The translations under genes and the position numbers were made by a program. Shown here piece after piece: positions 23,909-24,878 of a stretch of DNA of 24,878 bases. The DNA is taken from contig DJIP01000380.1 in assembly GCA_002433675.1 (NCBI GenBank), positions 12,999 through 37,876 on the forward strand, given 5' to 3'. How positions within the stretch are numbered: the first letter of the stretch is position 1; the number at the start of each line of letters is the position of its first letter. The notes beneath the pieces were generated by a model. The model worked only from the letters and a program-made list of their open reading frames with translations. It had not been told where the DNA came from and ran no database searches. Source of the DNA: Halomonas halophila. Its GTDB lineage: Bacteria > Pseudomonadota > Gammaproteobacteria > Pseudomonadales > Halomonadaceae.

Positions 23909-24878
23909 TCACGGTGTCTCGAGCTGGGCGAACAGTTCTGTCAGGTACGCTTCTTGTTGTTTCCACAGCGCCTCGAGGTCGGACGCTTCCATGACGCGAA
24001 GGGTCGATCCGCCTTCCTTCATCTGCTCGGCGATTCCCTCGTCCTGAAACATGTCGATGAAGTTGGAAGAGAGGTAGTCGACCGTTGCCGCGTCGACACC
24101 CCTGGGGACCATGATTCCCCTGAGGTTGAGGCTGGTGTCATCGACGTCGTAGCCCGTCTCGATAAAGGTGGGTACCTCCGGCAGGAAAGCTTCGCTTCTT
24201 TCGAGATCGGCGATACCGAGGATCTTGATGCGGTCCTGGTTGCGGAAGGCATCGGACAGGTTGTTGAACCCCGCCATCACCTGACCACCGACAACAAACC
24301 TGAGGGCATCGACCCCTCCGGAGGTAGGAAGGTACTTCAGGGTCACCTCAGCGCTCTGCTGAAGCTGAAGGGCAGCGATATGGTGTCCGACGTAGAGCCC
24401 GGCTCCCGAGACCGTCAACTTTCCAGGATTGGCTCTGGCGTACTCCACCACGTCATCGATGGAATCGAATTCACTGTCCTTGCCGACGATGAGCACGGCA
24501 GGATCTGCGCCCCAGTTGGCAATCGGCTGCAGGTTCTCGATGCTGTAATCGGTGTCGTACATGATCGACTGAGCGATGAAGTGAGGCACGTTGTAGGCCG
24601 CAATATCGTAGCCATCGGTAGCGCCGGTGCTGACGAACTGATTCCAGCCGATCTGTCCGCCGGCACCTGGGCGGTTGATCACCGTGACCGGCTGGCCGAG
24701 GTATTCATCGCCCTTCGAGGTGACGATCCTGGCCTGGAAGTCTGTCGCGCCACCAGCCGAATAGGCGACCGTCAGGTTCAAGGGCTTTTCCGGGAAGTCT
24801 GCCAGGCTGGGAAGGGGAGCAAGCAGCAGGCAGGCTGCGAGGGTTGACGCTGTGTGACGCTTTACTGAGGTGGCGTGA
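23909..24878 (-). CDS. TctC-type substrate-binding protein (tripartite tricarboxylate transporter), start outside window
   Basis: Periplasmic solute receptor of the TTT family; the C-terminal 323 codons are present and the start codon lies beyond the right edge. In frame at the edge is a signal peptide (KRHTASTLAACLLLAPLPSLA, abbreviated: positively charged start, Leu/Ala core, cleavage after SLA), so only a few residues are missing. The mature part begins DFPEKPLNLTVAYSAGGATD, then NRPGAGGQIGW, ATDGYDIAAYN, SGAGLYVGHHIAALQLQ and LPEVPTFIETGYDVD, all hallmarks of TctC/BugT proteins, which bind carboxylates through two water-bridged loops. It precedes the SauS-like gene by 142 bases in the same direction. 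The membrane subunits TctA and TctB are expected outside the window. Confidence 0.9.
   Translation of the reverse strand, partial: HATSVKRHTASTLAACLLLAPLPSLADFPEKPLNLTVAYSAGGATDFQARIVTSKGDEYLGQPVTVINRPGAGGQIGWNQFVSTGATDGYDIAAYNVPHFIAQSIMYDTDYSIENLQPIANWGADPAVLIVGKDSEFDSIDDVVEYARANPGKLTVSGAGLYVGHHIAALQLQQSAEVTLKYLPTSGGVDALRFVVGGQVMAGFNNLSDAFRNQDRIKILGIADLERSEAFLPEVPTFIETGYDVDDTSLNLRGIMVPRGVDAATVDYLSSNFIDMFQDEGIAEQMKEGGSTLRVMEASDLEALWKQQEAYLTELFAQLETP

Noticed and set aside
1..24878. CRISPR array, tRNA, rRNA or insertion sequence
   Set aside because: No regularly spaced 20-40 bp identical repeats, no cloverleaf or rRNA core sequences, and no transposase-like product were seen; the tandem arrays have no spacers.

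Overview
The window looks like chromosome from a GC-rich gammaproteobacterium. A Halomonas-type member of the Halomonadaceae is my best guess. This rests on the E. coli-like cyoABCDE and deo gene sets, acidic protein surfaces, a tripartite-tricarboxylate binding protein and general codon use. No rRNA, tRNA, CRISPR array, transposase or phage gene is visible.

Layout from left to right. (1) The N-terminal end of a VOC/glyoxalase-like gene (minus strand, cut by the window edge). (2) A RES-type toxin with its Xre/MbcA/ParS-type antitoxin (490-1409, plus strand). (3) A compact nucleoside salvage operon on the minus strand, read right to left: nupC-like transporter, deoC, deoA, deoB, deoD, cdd (7431 to 1520). 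The last five genes overlap or abut. A DeoR-type repressor gene (7824-8588) is divergent from it, and the shared control region holds a 16-bp partial palindrome resembling both a DeoR operator and a CRP site. (4) An 882-bp non-coding stretch containing a 15-bp tandem repeat array. (5) A complete cytochrome bo3 ubiquinol oxidase operon, cyoABCDE (9471-14308), closed by a strong terminator. (6) A Yip1-family membrane protein gene with an unusual promoter region and an 11-bp tandem repeat array at its 3' end. (7) A class V PLP aminotransferase (minus strand) divergent from an unrecognised 316-aa protein with a cysteine-, tryptophan- and histidine-rich C-terminal half. (8) An IclR-family regulator. 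(9) A minus-strand catabolic cluster running to the right edge: TctC-type binding protein (partial), SauS-like acylating aldehyde dehydrogenase, SauT-like AMP-forming acyl-CoA ligase, UspA-family protein and GntR/UTRA regulator.

How the genes work together. The deo block imports nucleosides, deaminates cytidine, phosphorolyses purine and thymine nucleosides, and passes deoxyribose phosphate through phosphopentomutase and aldolase to acetaldehyde and glyceraldehyde 3-phosphate. The cyo block is a terminal oxidase with its own heme O synthase. The right-hand cluster has the logic of an acid-activation and reduction route: import a carboxylate, activate it to its CoA ester, then reduce it to an aldehyde. 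That is the chemistry of SauT and SauS in sulfoacetate degradation. Here it is paired with a TctC-type binding protein and a GntR/UTRA regulator, with a stress protein gene in between.

Most worth a second look: the sulfoacetate-type cluster, the orphan 316-aa protein, the repeat/dyad promoter of the Yip1 gene, and three unrelated short-period tandem repeat arrays (15, 11 and 9 bp) that each sit just after the stop codon of a plus-strand gene.
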